From contig CAVPVK010000002.1 of assembly GCA_963709175.1 (NCBI GenBank), positions 124,001 to 188,000 on the forward strand: a DNA stretch of 64,000 bases, in the 5' to 3' direction. How positions within the stretch are numbered: the stretch's first letter is position 1; each line of letters opens with the position of its first letter. Below the pieces are notes generated by a model. That model ran no database searches, was not told the origin of the DNA, and saw only the letters and a program-made list of their open reading frames with translations. A program made the position numbers and the translations under genes. The stretch is from JANXQG01 sp963709175 (lineage in GTDB: Bacteria > Planctomycetota > Planctomycetia > Pirellulales > Thermoguttaceae). Of the stretch, positions 20,188-30,900 are shown in pieces.

Positions 20188-22917
20188 TCACTTGCCGACA
20201 TTCTCCGGCAAGGCTGCCGAGACGCGAAAGCCCACATCGGGACGGAACCTCGTCGTCGGATGGCACCAGCGAAACGCCGAACGGCTGTACTGCGGGCCAA
20301 CGAAGTAACTGCCGCCGCGGCAGGGGCGGAACGAGCCTTCCGCCGGACCCGTCGGATCGTCCGTAGGAGAGTTGGCATAGTAATGGGGCTCGTACCAGTC
20401 CAGGCACCATTCCATCACGTTCCCGTACATGTCGTACAGTCCCCAGGGATTCGCCCGTTTCTGCCCCACCGGGTGCGTCTCGGCGCAGCTTACCCAGCCG
20501 TATTCGCCCAGCAGTTTTTCTTCCGCAGCGCGGGAAAGCGGGCGGAGCGAATCGCTGAAGCTCCATGCGCCCGTGCTGCCCGCACGGCAAGCATATTCCC
20601 ATTGGGCCTCGGTCGGCAGCCGATACTCCCGCCCCACCGCCTTCTCCTTGGGCAACTCCGATAATCGGCGGCAGAACTCGACCGCTTGATCGGCGGTCAC
20701 CTGCTCGACCGGCCTTTTCGGGTCTCCCTGGAGATGGCTGGGGTTGCTGTCCATCACAGCCTGATACTGCTCCTGCGTCACCTCCGTCACTCCCAGCCAG
20801 AACGGCCGGGTGATCTGCACCCGGTGCGCCGGCCCCTCGCCCGGCAATTGAGGCCGATACCACTGCTCGTCGGCATAGGTCTTCGTCTCGTCCTCGATCA
20901 GTTCCGTGGACGAGCCCATCTTGAACTCGCCCGGCGGAATAATCGCGAGTTTCATGCCCAGCGAGTTGGTTTCGACCAGCGGAACGCGCAGATACCGGGC
21001 CCAACGCGACTGATACGTCTTGGCCGTTTTCTCATCGAAAGGGGCCTTGGCCGGCGGTGGACGCGAGGTCGAGGCGGCGACCTCGACCTCTGGCGTCTCC
21101 TCGCGGGGCACCTGGGCCATCCGGCCCTCCACCTTGGCCTTGGCCAGCCCCGGCGGAAGATCCGGCAGGGCCTGATCGTACCATTGGCCGGCACGCATCC
21201 GCATCGCCGCCTTGGCCCCGCCCCTCGCCTTTTCGGCCGCGTCCCACCAGGCGTCGCCGCGGGCGACTCGCTGGTCGGCGTTGGCGGGCTTCGACGCCAA
21301 CTCCTCGGCCGCAAGGGCCTTCAAGGCGGCATCGCTCCCCTTGGCCAGGAACTTCAGACCCTTGTCCCAATTGCGCTGGGTGAAGCAATACCAACGGCCG
21401 ATCGTCAGGCAGGCTTCCGCATCGTCGGGGGCCGTCTTGAGCCGCTCGCGGGCGGCCTGCACCGCCTCGCGCTCGCGCTGCGCCTTTTGCAAGGTCTTGG
21501 CACATTCGGCGAGCGCCGACTGCGTCGATTTGATCGTGTCCAGGACCGATTGCGTGTCCGCGACGCGCTTCTCCCGCTCGGATTTATCGGTCGCCGTTCG
21601 CGCACGGGCCAACGCCGCCTTGGCCGCGCGGAGGTTTGCCTGCGTCTGAAGGATCGGCTTGGCCAGCGATTTCCTGGCCGCGTCGAGCACCGCGGACGCC
21701 TCGTCGAACGCACCGTCGGCCGCCGCTGCTTCGGCAAACTTCATGCACGCCGCGCCGATGGCGGAAACCTCCGCCCCATCGCCTGCGGCGCCCTGTTTGA
21801 GGAGTTGTTCCAGCAGCCTCGCCTTCGCCGAGTACGGCCGGATGTCGAAGCCGGCGGCCACGATTGCATCCACGGCTTCCAGCATCAGTTCGGCCTCGCC
21901 CGCGTCGCGCGCTATCTCGCTGGCGCGGCGGAACATCACGAACTGCTCGGCCCGGCTAGCCTGGTCCTTGCGACCGTCCTCCAGCAGTTTGCGGGCCAAG
22001 GCGGTCTTGGCCGCACGGTCCTTGGCGCGCTCGGCTTGTAGACCTCGTCGATCTCGCCGAGCAGCCGCTTCTGCTCCTCCGCGGCAGGAGGGGCCAGCTT
22101 CTTGGCGGGGGCTTCCGCTTCCGGCTCATTCGGCTCCGGCTTCGCGGCCGGCGAATCGCCCGAGGCAGTCTTTGCCGCGCCGGCCTGGTCCACGATCGGC
22201 GTGGTCGCCGTTGTCGCCGTGTTCGCCACCGACTTCGATTCGGGCGACTCCGGCTCCGGCGTCGTCTGTTGAACGTTCTCTTGCCGCTGCGGAGTTGGCT
22301 CGGTGGAACCGGCCACGCGGGAGTCCTTGGAAAGCCCGGCGGGTTTCGGAGAGACTTGAGGGAGCGGTTTGACCGAATTTGCGGAGGCGGCAGCTTTGGC
22401 GACTTCTCCGTCGCTCGGCGGATTGTCGTGTTGGAAAGCCAACCACAGGCCGGCAAATCCGATCGCCACGATGGCCGTCGCCGCGCCTGCGAAAAGCGCC
22501 ACAGGTTTGCCTTGAGGTTTCTTGCGGCGGCCCTTGGTGGGGAACGCCGAACCGGCTCGCGGCGAGGCGAAGACCTCGGCCAGCGCCGCGGCGGCAGGGT
22601 CGGGCAAGGGCTTGCGCCTTGGGGAGGACGGCCGGAGAGAGTTTATGCCGGAGCGACTGGTCATAGGCCGCCTTCTTTTCCGGGTTGAGCAGGCAGACCT
22701 TGGCAGTCGCCACCTCGTTGAGCAATTTCTGCGAATAGGCCGATTGCCGGCCCGACTGAAACGTCCGCAGGTGGGCCATTTGCCGATCCGCGGCGCTTTC
22801 CACGACGCTGGCGCTATCCTCAAACAGCGGGATGGCCAACAAGCGGTAGTGATTGGGCGGTTGCTCGCTGGACGGAATTCCCAACCACTGGTGATAAGGA
22901 TCGAACTGCTCCGACAC
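20188..22917 (-). CDS. J-like domain + membrane helix + SUMF1 (formylglycine-generating-enzyme fold) protein (two frameshifts)
   Basis: GTG 22917 is preferred because the protein then starts SEQFDPYHQWLGIPSSEQPP, the usual opening of a planctomycete N-terminal domain resembling a J-domain (NHYRLLAIPLFEDSASVVES, CLLNPEKKAAYD). A membrane helix follows (ALFAGAATAIVAIGFAGLWLAF), then a Pro/Glu-rich linker, a coiled Ala-rich region, and a SUMF1 domain: IPPGEFKMGSS, VTEVTQEQYQAVM, YRLPTEAQWEYACRAG, GNVMEWCLDWY, CRGGSYFVG, GFRV. SUMF1 proteins oxidise Cys to formylglycine, but many planctomycete relatives lack proven activity. Frames change near 22,650 and 22,040. Reconstructed length is about 910 residues. 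Confidence 0.75.
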
Positions 22918-23310
22918 GGCTACTTCGGCATCCTTGGTCGACTTTGCCAGGGAAGGTTCAACGACAGGGATTCTATCCGTGGCACGCTCGAGAATCAAAT
23001 ACCCCCTTTGTGGCTGAAGCTGGAAGTCGGGTTAAGGCGGCCCGGGCCGCTCGCACAGCCTCGTTCGCCGTGTCGTGGCCAACGAGACGCCCGATTTGGT
23101 AACTATCACCTTTTTCTCACCAGGATTTTTATGACTCGCTCCTTTGGCGGCATTTCAAAACCCAAGCCCCATAACCCAAGCCCCAAAACCCCCAGAGCTA
23201 AGTCCCAAGACCTCCTTCGACCAGGATATGGACACCTTCCAATGACTGACGTTATAATCATGGTGTCGGTGCTTTCCGCCTATTCTCTCGGTACAAGGGC
23301 TGTCGCTACT
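22918..23310. other. gene-free stretch with short C-rich direct repeat
   Basis: Upstream region of both the SUMF1 gene (minus) and the small gene at 23311 (plus). It contains CCCAAGCCCC twice, near 23,161 and 23,177. I see no convincing promoter pair or gene. Confidence 0.4.
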
Positions 23311-23634
23311 ATGCCACTTTTCGAAATCGAAACTCCGTCACATATCATCATTACCTGGGCCCACGACGAGCAATCCGCCGTCGGGGTGGTCCGGGAAAAC
23401 TACCCCAAGGAGAATCCTGTCCGTATTACTAAACGCCCCCGCGACACCTGGGTGATCTCCAAAGCAGCCTTGGGGATCAACGGCAGCGCCGATCCTTGCT
23501 CCACAGCCCGCGACTGCCTGGCCAAGGCCGAGGGCGATAAACTGCACGCCATTCGCCTCTACATGCACCACACGGGCACCGACCTGGAGCACGCCCGCAA
23601 GGCAATCGAATCGAACATGGTGATGGGCTGGTAG
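23311..23634 (+). CDS. hypothetical protein upstream of UDP-sugar pyrophosphorylase
   Basis: 107 residues from ATG 23311 (an in-frame ATG at 23242 is possible). The sequence MPLFEIETPSHIIITWAHDE, then a Val/Glu-rich centre and DLEHARKAIESNM, looks like a small alpha/beta protein. No family recognised. Its stop lies 2 bp before the GTG of the UDP-sugar pyrophosphorylase, so both are surely on one transcript. Confidence 0.65.
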   Translation: MPLFEIETPSHIIITWAHDEQSAVGVVRENYPKENPVRITKRPRDTWVISKAALGINGSADPCSTARDCLAKAEGDKLHAIRLYMHHTGTDLEHARKAIESNMVMGW

Positions 23635-23636
23635 TC

Positions 23637-25031
23637 GTGAGCGATCCCGACCTCTCAGCCGTCCTGCGCCCCTTTGGGCAGGAAGCCCTACTGACCTTTT
23701 GGGCCGATTTGACCGCCCAGCAGCGCCAGTCGCTGGCGGCGCAGATCCGCCAGATCGATTTTCCCCTGATCCAGCGGCTTTTTGCCCAGCGAAGCAACCA
23801 GGGCAATTTCCGCGACTTGGCCCTGCGGGCCAGGGAACCGGCGGCTTTCCGCCTGGACGCGTCCAAGAACCGCTTCTCGCCCGACGAAGGCCGGGCCTGC
23901 GGCCAAAAAGCACTCGCGGCAGGTCAAGTCGGCGTTATTCTCGTGGCGGGAGGGCAGGGGACCCGCTTGGGTTTTGAACATCCCAAGGGGATGTTCTCCA
24001 TCGGGCCCGTCTCCGGCCGCAGTCTGTTCCAGGTCCATATCGAAAAGATGCTGGCTACGGCGCGGCGGTACGGGGTGCGAATTCCGCTCTACCTGATGAC
24101 CAGTCCGGCAACGCATCAGGAAACGCTCGATTATCTGGCCGCGCACGACCGATTTGGCATGGCCGCGGAGGACCTGTGTGTATTCTGCCAGGGCACGTTG
24201 CCGGCCGTCGATGCCGCTACGGGCCACGTTCTTTTGGAGGCCCCGGATCGGCTCGCCGTCAGCCCCAACGGCCACGGCGGCATGTTGGCCGCCTTTGCCG
24301 AAAGCGGCGCGATGGCCGACGCCCGCCGCCGCGGCATTCGGCATTTATTCTATTTCCAGGTCGATAACCCCCTCGTCGATATCGCCGGGCCAGAATACCT
24401 GGGGTACCACATCCTCTCCGCGGCGGAGATGACCAGCCAGGTAATCGCCAAACGCGATCCCTTGGAGAAGGTCGGCAACGTGGTTGACGTCGATGGCCGG
24501 CTGATCGTCATCGAGTATAGCGACCTGCCGGAGGACATTGCCCGCAAGACCAACCCGGACGGCTCGCTGGCGATCTGGGCGGGCAGCATTGCCGTCCACG
24601 TTTTCGACCTCGATTTTCTCCGCCGCGCCAAGGACGAGGCCGATTCGCTGCCTTACCATATTGCCCATAAGAAAGTTGCCTTTATCGACACCGCGGGCCG
24701 GCGCGTGGAGCCCTCGAAGCCCAACGCCATCAAGTTCGAGCGGTTCATCTTCGACCTGATGCCTTCAGCCCGCAACGCGATTGTGATCGAAGTTGACGCG
24801 GCTTCAGCCTTCGCACCGTTGAAGAACGCCCCGGGGGCGGCGGCCGACACGCCCGAAGCGGTCAAGGCCCAATTCAGCGACCTCCACCGCCAGTGGCTGC
24901 GCGCCGCCGGCGTCGAGGTTCCCGATCGCCTGCCGGTGGAAATCAATCCCCGCTTCGCCCTGGACGCCGAAGAATTGCGGAGCAAGGTGCAGCCGGGCAT
25001 GAAAATCACCGGACCGACGTATCTCATTTGA
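23637..25031 (+). CDS. UDP-N-acetylglucosamine/UDP-glucose pyrophosphorylase (UDPGP family)
   Basis: 464 residues. The enzyme makes UDP-sugar from UTP and a sugar 1-phosphate in the cytoplasm. The nucleotide-binding signature VILVAGGQGTRLGFEHPKGM lies near residue 100. SPNGHGGML and FYFQVDNPLVDI supply the uridine and metal sites, and NAIKFERFIFDL follows. The overall pattern is that of the eukaryotic-type UAP1/UDPGP group rather than GalU or GlmU. GTG 23637 gives the normal N-terminus. Exact sugar preference (GlcNAc-1-P or Glc-1-P) is not decided by the motifs I can see. Confidence 0.85.
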   Translation: MSDPDLSAVLRPFGQEALLTFWADLTAQQRQSLAAQIRQIDFPLIQRLFAQRSNQGNFRDLALRAREPAAFRLDASKNRFSPDEGRACGQKALAAGQVGVILVAGGQGTRLGFEHPKGMFSIGPVSGRSLFQVHIEKMLATARRYGVRIPLYLMTSPATHQETLDYLAAHDRFGMAAEDLCVFCQGTLPAVDAATGHVLLEAPDRLAVSPNGHGGMLAAFAESGAMADARRRGIRHLFYFQVDNPLVDIAGPEYLGYHILSAAEMTSQVIAKRDPLEKVGNVVDVDGRLIVIEYSDLPEDIARKTNPDGSLAIWAGSIAVHVFDLDFLRRAKDEADSLPYHIAHKKVAFIDTAGRRVEPSKPNAIKFERFIFDLMPSARNAIVIEVDAASAFAPLKNAPGAAADTPEAVKAQFSDLHRQWLRAAGVEVPDRLPVEINPRFALDAEELRSKVQPGMKITGPTYLI

Positions 25032-25187
25032 CTGGACAATTGATCGCGCGGCGATTATTGTTGGGTCTTAGGTCTTATACTCTCGCGGTTGCCGCTGGCT
25101 CTGGGTCAAACGAGGATGTGTCAGCCCCATCCGCAGGCAGTATAGACCTTGCGTCTTGCGAATCCTGGGTAGATGAGAGGTTCGATC

Positions 25188-27689
25188 ATGAAGAAACTGG
25201 GCTTGTGTTTCGCGCTCTTGTTGTTGGCTCCTACCGCCACCCCAGCGGCTGCACAGGGAACGGCTCCCTCACCGCGGACGGTGATCTCATTGGACGGCGC
25301 ATGGCAGATCGCCGAGGGCAAGATGGAGCAGGTCCCGACGACCTTTGACCGCACCGTACCCGTGCCGGGCCTGGTCTCGCTGGCCACACCTCCCTTCAAC
25401 GCGCCCGGCCCCAAGGTGCGCGATTGCCATGCCCTGGGACAGAAAGATCCGCGGCGCGACGCCTTCTGGTATCGTCGCACCTTCACGCTTGACAGCCCGG
25501 TCCCGGCAGTGGCTCGCTTGAAAATCGCCAAGGCGATGTTTGGCACGCAGGTCTATCTCAACGGAAAACTGCTGGGCGATCACGCGCCCTGCTTCACTCC
25601 CGGCTACTTCGACGCCAAACCGGCGCTGAAGACCGGAAGCAACGAGATCCTCATTCGCGTCGGCGCGGACCGCGACGCCGTGGGCCGCGGGCAGCCCGAC
25701 GGTTTCGATTTCGAGAAGCAGCGCTATATACCCGGCATCTTCGATTCCGTGGAGCTGATTCTCTCCGGCACGCCGTATATCGTCTCGCTCCAGGCGGTGC
25801 CCGACATAGCCCATAAGACGGTCCGCGTACGGGCGGTTCTGCGCAACGACGGGCCGACGGAAAAGCTTTCCTGTCGGCCCACGTTTCTCGTCCGCGAGGC
25901 AAAGTCCGGCAAGCTTGTCGGACACATAACCGCGGAGCAGGTTGATGTGGCGAAAGCCGCGGAGGCCACCGTTGACGTCCGCATTCCGCTGGAAAGTTGC
26001 CAGCTCTGGACGCCCGAAGACCCGTTCCTGTATAGCCTCGAAGCCGACAGCGGGTCCGACGCCTTCCGCACCCGCTTTGGCATGCGAGAGTTCAAGTTCG
26101 ATCCAGCCAGCGGTCGCGCGATGCTCAACGGCAAGCCGTATTTCCTCCGTGGAAGCAACATCACGCTCTACCGTTTCTTCGAGGACGGCGAGAGCGGAAA
26201 GCTGCCTTGGGACGCGGATTGGGTACGGCGGCTGCATCAGAGCGTGAAGGAAATGCACTGGAACTGCCTCCGCTATTGCATCGGCTTCCCGCCCGAGGCA
26301 TGGTACGATATCGCCGACGAGACGGGCATCCTCATCGACGACGAGTTCCCCATCTGGTACGGCGGCGATGTGCCCAAGGAAATGACCGTCGACGAGTTGG
26401 CGAAGGAATACGCCGAGTGGATGCGCGAGCGATGGAACCATCCCTGTGTTGCCGTCTGGGACGCCTGCAACGAGACCCTTAGCCCGAAGACTGGGCCGGC
26501 ATTCGCCAAGGTAAGGGGGATGGACCTCTCGCATCGCCCTTGGGACAACGGCTACAGCCGGCCCCAAGAGCCCGGCGACATGTTCGAGGCCCATCCCTAC
26601 CATTTCTTCGGCAGCTTCCGGCTCCGCAACCTGGCGACCGCCAACCCGCAGCCGGGCGACGGCCGGCATGCCGTGGTCATCAACGAGTATGGCTGGCACT
26701 GGGTGAACCGCGACGGCACGCCGACAACCTTGACCCGCGAGCTCTATGCGAACGTGCTGGGCCCCGCCGCGACGCCGCAGCAGCGGTTCCACATGCAGGC
26801 CACGTGGCTGGCGGCGGACACGGAATTCTGGCGTGCCCGCCGCAAGGTCGCCGCGGTGATGCACTTCACTACCTTGGGCTATTCGCGGCCCGACGGCCAG
26901 ACTTGCGACCACTGGACGCAGGGCGGGGTGGCCGCGCTGAAATGGGAGCCGGAGTTTCACCGCTATGTGCGCGATGCCTTCGCGCCTGTGGGCCTGATGA
27001 TCGACTACTGGAACGACCGCCCTTGCGGCGGCACAACGGCCCGCGTGCCGGTCGTCGTCAGCAACGACCTCGACCAACCATGGCAGGGGCCGGTCATGTT
27101 GCGGTTGAAACGGGGCGACCAGGTCCTGTTCGAAAAGGCCGCGCCGGAGTGCCAATTGGCGGCCTTGGGACAGGCCCGGGTCGTGTTTGAAATCGTCTGG
27201 CCCAAGGAAACCGGATCGTGTGTCTTGGAAGCGGAGTTGCGGGGCGCCGACGGCGAGCCGGTGCGAAGCGTTCGCGACATGGAGATTCTGGATGCCTCGT
27301 GGCGCAACCTGGCCAGCGGTCGGCCAGCCACCGCCTCCTCGACGCATTCGGCCGCCTACCGCCCGCAAAACGCCGTGGACGACGATCCCAATACATACTG
27401 GTCATCCGAGTTTAAGGACGGGGCCTGGTTGGCGGTGGATCTTGGCGACCTGAAGAAGATCAGTCGCGTACGGATCCAGTGGGAAACGGCGTTCGCCAAG
27501 GCATTTTCACTGCAGGTCTCGATGGACGGTGCGAAGTGGGCGGAGGTCTATGCCACGGAGCAGGGCAGGGGGGGCGTCGATGAGATCAAATTCGCCCCTG
27601 TCGCGGCGCGGCAGGTGCGGCTGGTCTGCACCAAGCGGGGCACCGAGTGGGGTAACGCCGTCTGCGAGTTAGGCGTTTTTGAAAAATAG
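25188..27689 (+). CDS. secreted GH2 glycosidase with C-terminal discoidin (F5/8 type C) domain
   Basis: 833 residues. Start at ATG 25188, because it gives a clean signal peptide (MKKLGLCFALLLLAPTATPA). GH2 sugar-binding sandwich (about residues 30-180), Ig-like domain, then a TIM barrel: AWYDIADETGILIDDEFP, AVWDACNETLS with the acid/base Glu near 427, and VVINEYGWHW with the likely nucleophile near 498. A discoidin domain from about residue 706 (NLASGRPATASSTHSAAYRP, NTYWSSEFKDGAWLAVDLG) should bind carbohydrate. GH2 includes beta-galactosidases, -mannosidases and -glucuronidases; I cannot choose. A strong hairpin at 27701-27747 closes the transcript. Confidence 0.85.
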   Translation: MKKLGLCFALLLLAPTATPAAAQGTAPSPRTVISLDGAWQIAEGKMEQVPTTFDRTVPVPGLVSLATPPFNAPGPKVRDCHALGQKDPRRDAFWYRRTFTLDSPVPAVARLKIAKAMFGTQVYLNGKLLGDHAPCFTPGYFDAKPALKTGSNEILIRVGADRDAVGRGQPDGFDFEKQRYIPGIFDSVELILSGTPYIVSLQAVPDIAHKTVRVRAVLRNDGPTEKLSCRPTFLVREAKSGKLVGHITAEQVDVAKAAEATVDVRIPLESCQLWTPEDPFLYSLEADSGSDAFRTRFGMREFKFDPASGRAMLNGKPYFLRGSNITLYRFFEDGESGKLPWDADWVRRLHQSVKEMHWNCLRYCIGFPPEAWYDIADETGILIDDEFPIWYGGDVPKEMTVDELAKEYAEWMRERWNHPCVAVWDACNETLSPKTGPAFAKVRGMDLSHRPWDNGYSRPQEPGDMFEAHPYHFFGSFRLRNLATANPQPGDGRHAVVINEYGWHWVNRDGTPTTLTRELYANVLGPAATPQQRFHMQATWLAADTEFWRARRKVAAVMHFTTLGYSRPDGQTCDHWTQGGVAALKWEPEFHRYVRDAFAPVGLMIDYWNDRPCGGTTARVPVVVSNDLDQPWQGPVMLRLKRGDQVLFEKAAPECQLAALGQARVVFEIVWPKETGSCVLEAELRGADGEPVRSVRDMEILDASWRNLASGRPATASSTHSAAYRPQNAVDDDPNTYWSSEFKDGAWLAVDLGDLKKISRVRIQWETAFAKAFSLQVSMDGAKWAEVYATEQGRGGVDEIKFAPVAARQVRLVCTKRGTEWGNAVCELGVFEK

Positions 27690-27700
27690 GTTCCCTGCGT

Positions 27701-27747
27701 AGAACGGGATTTATTCCGCTCACTCAAAACGGAATAAGTTCCGTTCT
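27701..27747. terminator. 18-bp imperfect hairpin after the GH2 gene
   Basis: AGAACGGGATTTATTCCG (27701-27718) pairs with CGGAATAAGTTCCGTTCT (27730-27747) with two mismatches and an 11-base loop, followed by TATCAAAAAAAG. It lies 12 bases after the GH2 stop. It may also be a dispersed palindromic repeat. Confidence 0.55.
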
Positions 27748-27769
27748 ATCAAAAAAAGTTTCCAAATAG

Positions 27770-27798
27770 TTGCCGAGTTATCTGAAGATTGGTAAGAT
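27770..27798 (+). promoter_or_regulatory. candidate promoter for repeat protein 3
   Basis: TTGCCG (27770-27775), 17-base spacer, TAAGAT (27793-27798). The same -10 and spacing occur before repeat protein 4. It leaves a leader of about 150 bases before ATG 27958. Confidence 0.4.
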
Positions 27799-27957
27799 GG
27801 CGAGTATGAATCGGACTGCGCGGGCCGTCGTGCGCTTCGGTTCCTGTCTACTTGGCCGTTAATTCCCTGTGGGGTGGATGGAAAGGCTTCCCGAGCCTCG
27901 CCTTTCCTTCGCCACCGACAGGACAAGTCTTCAACCCCACCTTAGTGAGCCCACCTC

Positions 27958-30900
27958 ATGAAATCCGTCTCTCCCCGCCCTCTGCTGTTGGTGGCAACAT
28001 TTGCCGCAGTCCTCTCCACCCAGTTGGTTCAAGCCGGGATCTACACCTGGAATAGCTCCGGCGGAACGGCCTGGAGCAACCCCACCAACTGGCTCAACGA
28101 CGCCTTGCCCGGTTCGGGCGATATCGCTTTGTTTGCCAATGCCACTTACGCTTCCCAGCCCTCGATCTCCGGCGCGCCGGAATCCGTGGGGGGCATCTGG
28201 GATACGGGCAGCGGCGCCATCACCCTGAGTGGCAACGCCGGCCCGCTGACCATCAACGGCACGACGATCAACAACAGCGGCAGTACCGAAGGCATCGAAA
28301 TCGACGCGGGCGCCGGCGCGCTGACTCTTTCAGCCTCCACGGTGCTGGGCGGCCCGCAAACGTGGCTGAATAATTCCGGCAGCCTGTTCACCGTCTCGGG
28401 CAACGTGGTAAACGGCGGAAACCTGCTCACGTTGTCGGGCAACAGCACGACGATCTCCGGTCAAGTGATTGGGGCTGGCGGATTAACGGTTTCCAGCGGA
28501 ATGGCGACCCTCACTGCCGCCAACACCTTCGCGGGCAACACTACGGTCAGCGGCGGCACGCTCAACCTGGCAGGCAACGGCGGTAACGTCGGCACGCTCG
28601 TGAACTCGGCCATCACGATCGCCGCGGGAGCGGTGCTTCAGCTCGGGGCCGGCGACGTGACCGGCTATGCCAATACCAACGGGTTTACCCTGTATGGCAC
28701 CATGAACGAGACCGCCGCAGCCAGCGAAACGCTGTTCCGCCCCATCGTGCTCAGCGGCGGTACGATCACCGCCAATACCGGCGCGGAGAGCGCCGCCAAG
28801 CTCGCGTCGTACAATCTTTTTGGCGGGACGGTTTCGACGGCAGCGGGGTCCGGCAATTCCTACATCAATCTCCCCGGCAGCCAGCAGTTCCAACTGCGGA
28901 CCAACGGCTCGCTCAATCCGTATTTCAACCTCGCTTCGGGCTCGACGCTCGTGGTGAATGCCGTGTTGGGCAACTACGACGCCAGCGATCCGTTGAACCT
29001 TGCCGGCTCCGGCGGGATCATGATTTTGAACGAAGTGTGCGCCTATACGGGGGCAACCACCATTAGCGCCGGGACCCTGCAATTGAACGCCGCCAACGGA
29101 TCCGCCGGCAACCTGGCCTCGCCAACCATCACCGTCAACGCCGGCGGCTGCCTGGCCCTTAACGCCGGCGACGTCCTGGGATACACCGGCGGCCAGGAGG
29201 TTCTCGTCATCAACGGCGGAACGGTTTCCAACATCACCTCTGCCAGCCGCGTGACGATTCAGAACGTCATCACCATGACGGGCGGCGTGCTGACCGGAAC
29301 GGGCAACGGCGACGCCTACGGCGCCTACTCTTTCAACACCGCCAATGGGTTCAACGCCACGTCCGATTCCAGCGGCAACCCAGCCCTCGTCAGTCCCAAA
29401 TCCATCAGCCTGCAGAACGGCAACTTGAACTTCAACGTCACCCGCGGGCCCGCCCTGCCCGCAGCCGACCTCGTCGTCACTGCGGCGATCACCCCATTCA
29501 ACGGCAGCGGCTATGGCATCGTTCAAACTGGCAATGGGATTATGGCCTTACTGGGGGCGAATACTTATACCGGCGCCACGACAATTAGCGGCGGTACGCT
29601 GCAACTGGGCAATGGCCAGAGCGGCTTCGATGGCACGATCAACAACACCAGCGGCGTGACTGATAACTCGGCCTTGGTCTACAACCTCTACGCGAACCAG
29701 ACCGTTCGCACGTATGCCATCAACGGGACCGGCAGCGTGACGAGCATGGGCGGGAGCATGCTTACGCTGGCCAACAACAACAGCTATTCGGGCGGCACGA
29801 TCGTCAGCGGCGGCACTCTGCAACTAGGCGCCTCCGCGGCGTTGGGCAGTTCGGGCGGCCCGCTCACCGTGAACGGCACGGTGAACGGCGCCGTTTTGGA
29901 TCTCAACAGTTTCAGCCCCTCCGCGGGGGCGGTGACGCTCGCCGCGGGAACCATCGTCGACAACAGCGGCACTCCGGGCACCCTCACCGCCGCATCCTAC
30001 AACCTGCAAAGCGGCACGGCCGCGGTGGTCCTGGCGGGCAACTCCGCGGCCCTGACCAAGACCACGGCCGGTCTGGCCCTGCTCACAGCGGCCAATACTT
30101 ACGGCGGCGGCACGACGGTTTCGGCGGGCAGCCTTGTCTTGGGGCCTGCCGCCACATTGGGCAGCGGCAATATCACCGTCGCTCCCGGCGCCCTCTTGGA
30201 CGTCTCGGCCTACGGCAGCAGCGGATATAACTTTGGACCGGGGGTGCTCACCGCCGGCCGCACGTTCCTGCCGGCCACCGATATCAATGGCAGCCTCAAC
30301 CTGAACAATGCCACTCTCAGCCCGGCTGGGGCGGGAACCGTCGGTACCTTGACGCTCAATGGCAACCTGGCGATCAACGGCGGAACGCTTGCCTATGATT
30401 CAGGAGACCAGGTCGCCGTCAGCGGGGCCTTGTCGCTCACTGGCATCGAGTACGTCATCCCCAACTCCGCGCTTACGTCCGGCACCTACAACCTGTTCAC
30501 CTACACGGGCGGCTTGACGGGCAGCACAGGCGATCTGGCGATGGCCGGGGCCTTCGGCAGCAACCCGCGGCAGACCTATAGCTTTGGCGTCTCCGGCGGG
30601 ACCGCCATCACCCTATCAGTCACCGGTCTTGCCGGCAATTTGCAATGGAGCGGCGGCAGCAACAGCACCTGGGACGCCGGTGTTTCGAAGAACTGGTTTA
30701 ACCTCAGCACGAGCACCGCCGACTACTTCTACACCGGCGACAACGTGACGTTCAACGATACCCCTGGCACCGCCAACAGCGTAATTGTCAGCGGCTCTGT
30801 CCAGCCCGGCACCCTGACGTTCGGCAACAACCTGGTGAACTACACCCTCAGCGGCAGTGGTTCCATCGTGGGCAGCACGTCGCTGGTGATGAATGGGGTC

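Noticed and set aside
20686..22041. 451-codon plus-strand frame opposite the SUMF1 gene
   Set aside because: Arg/Gly/Leu-rich shadow; the minus strand carries conserved coding sequence.
23150..23215. Repeated CCCAAGCCCC/CCCCATAACCC motif resembling telomere or tandem repeat
   Set aside because: Too short and irregular; low-complexity intergenic sequence.
25287..27368. 693-codon minus-strand frame opposite the GH2 gene
   Set aside because: No recognisable domain; the plus-strand GH2 and discoidin domains are unmistakable.
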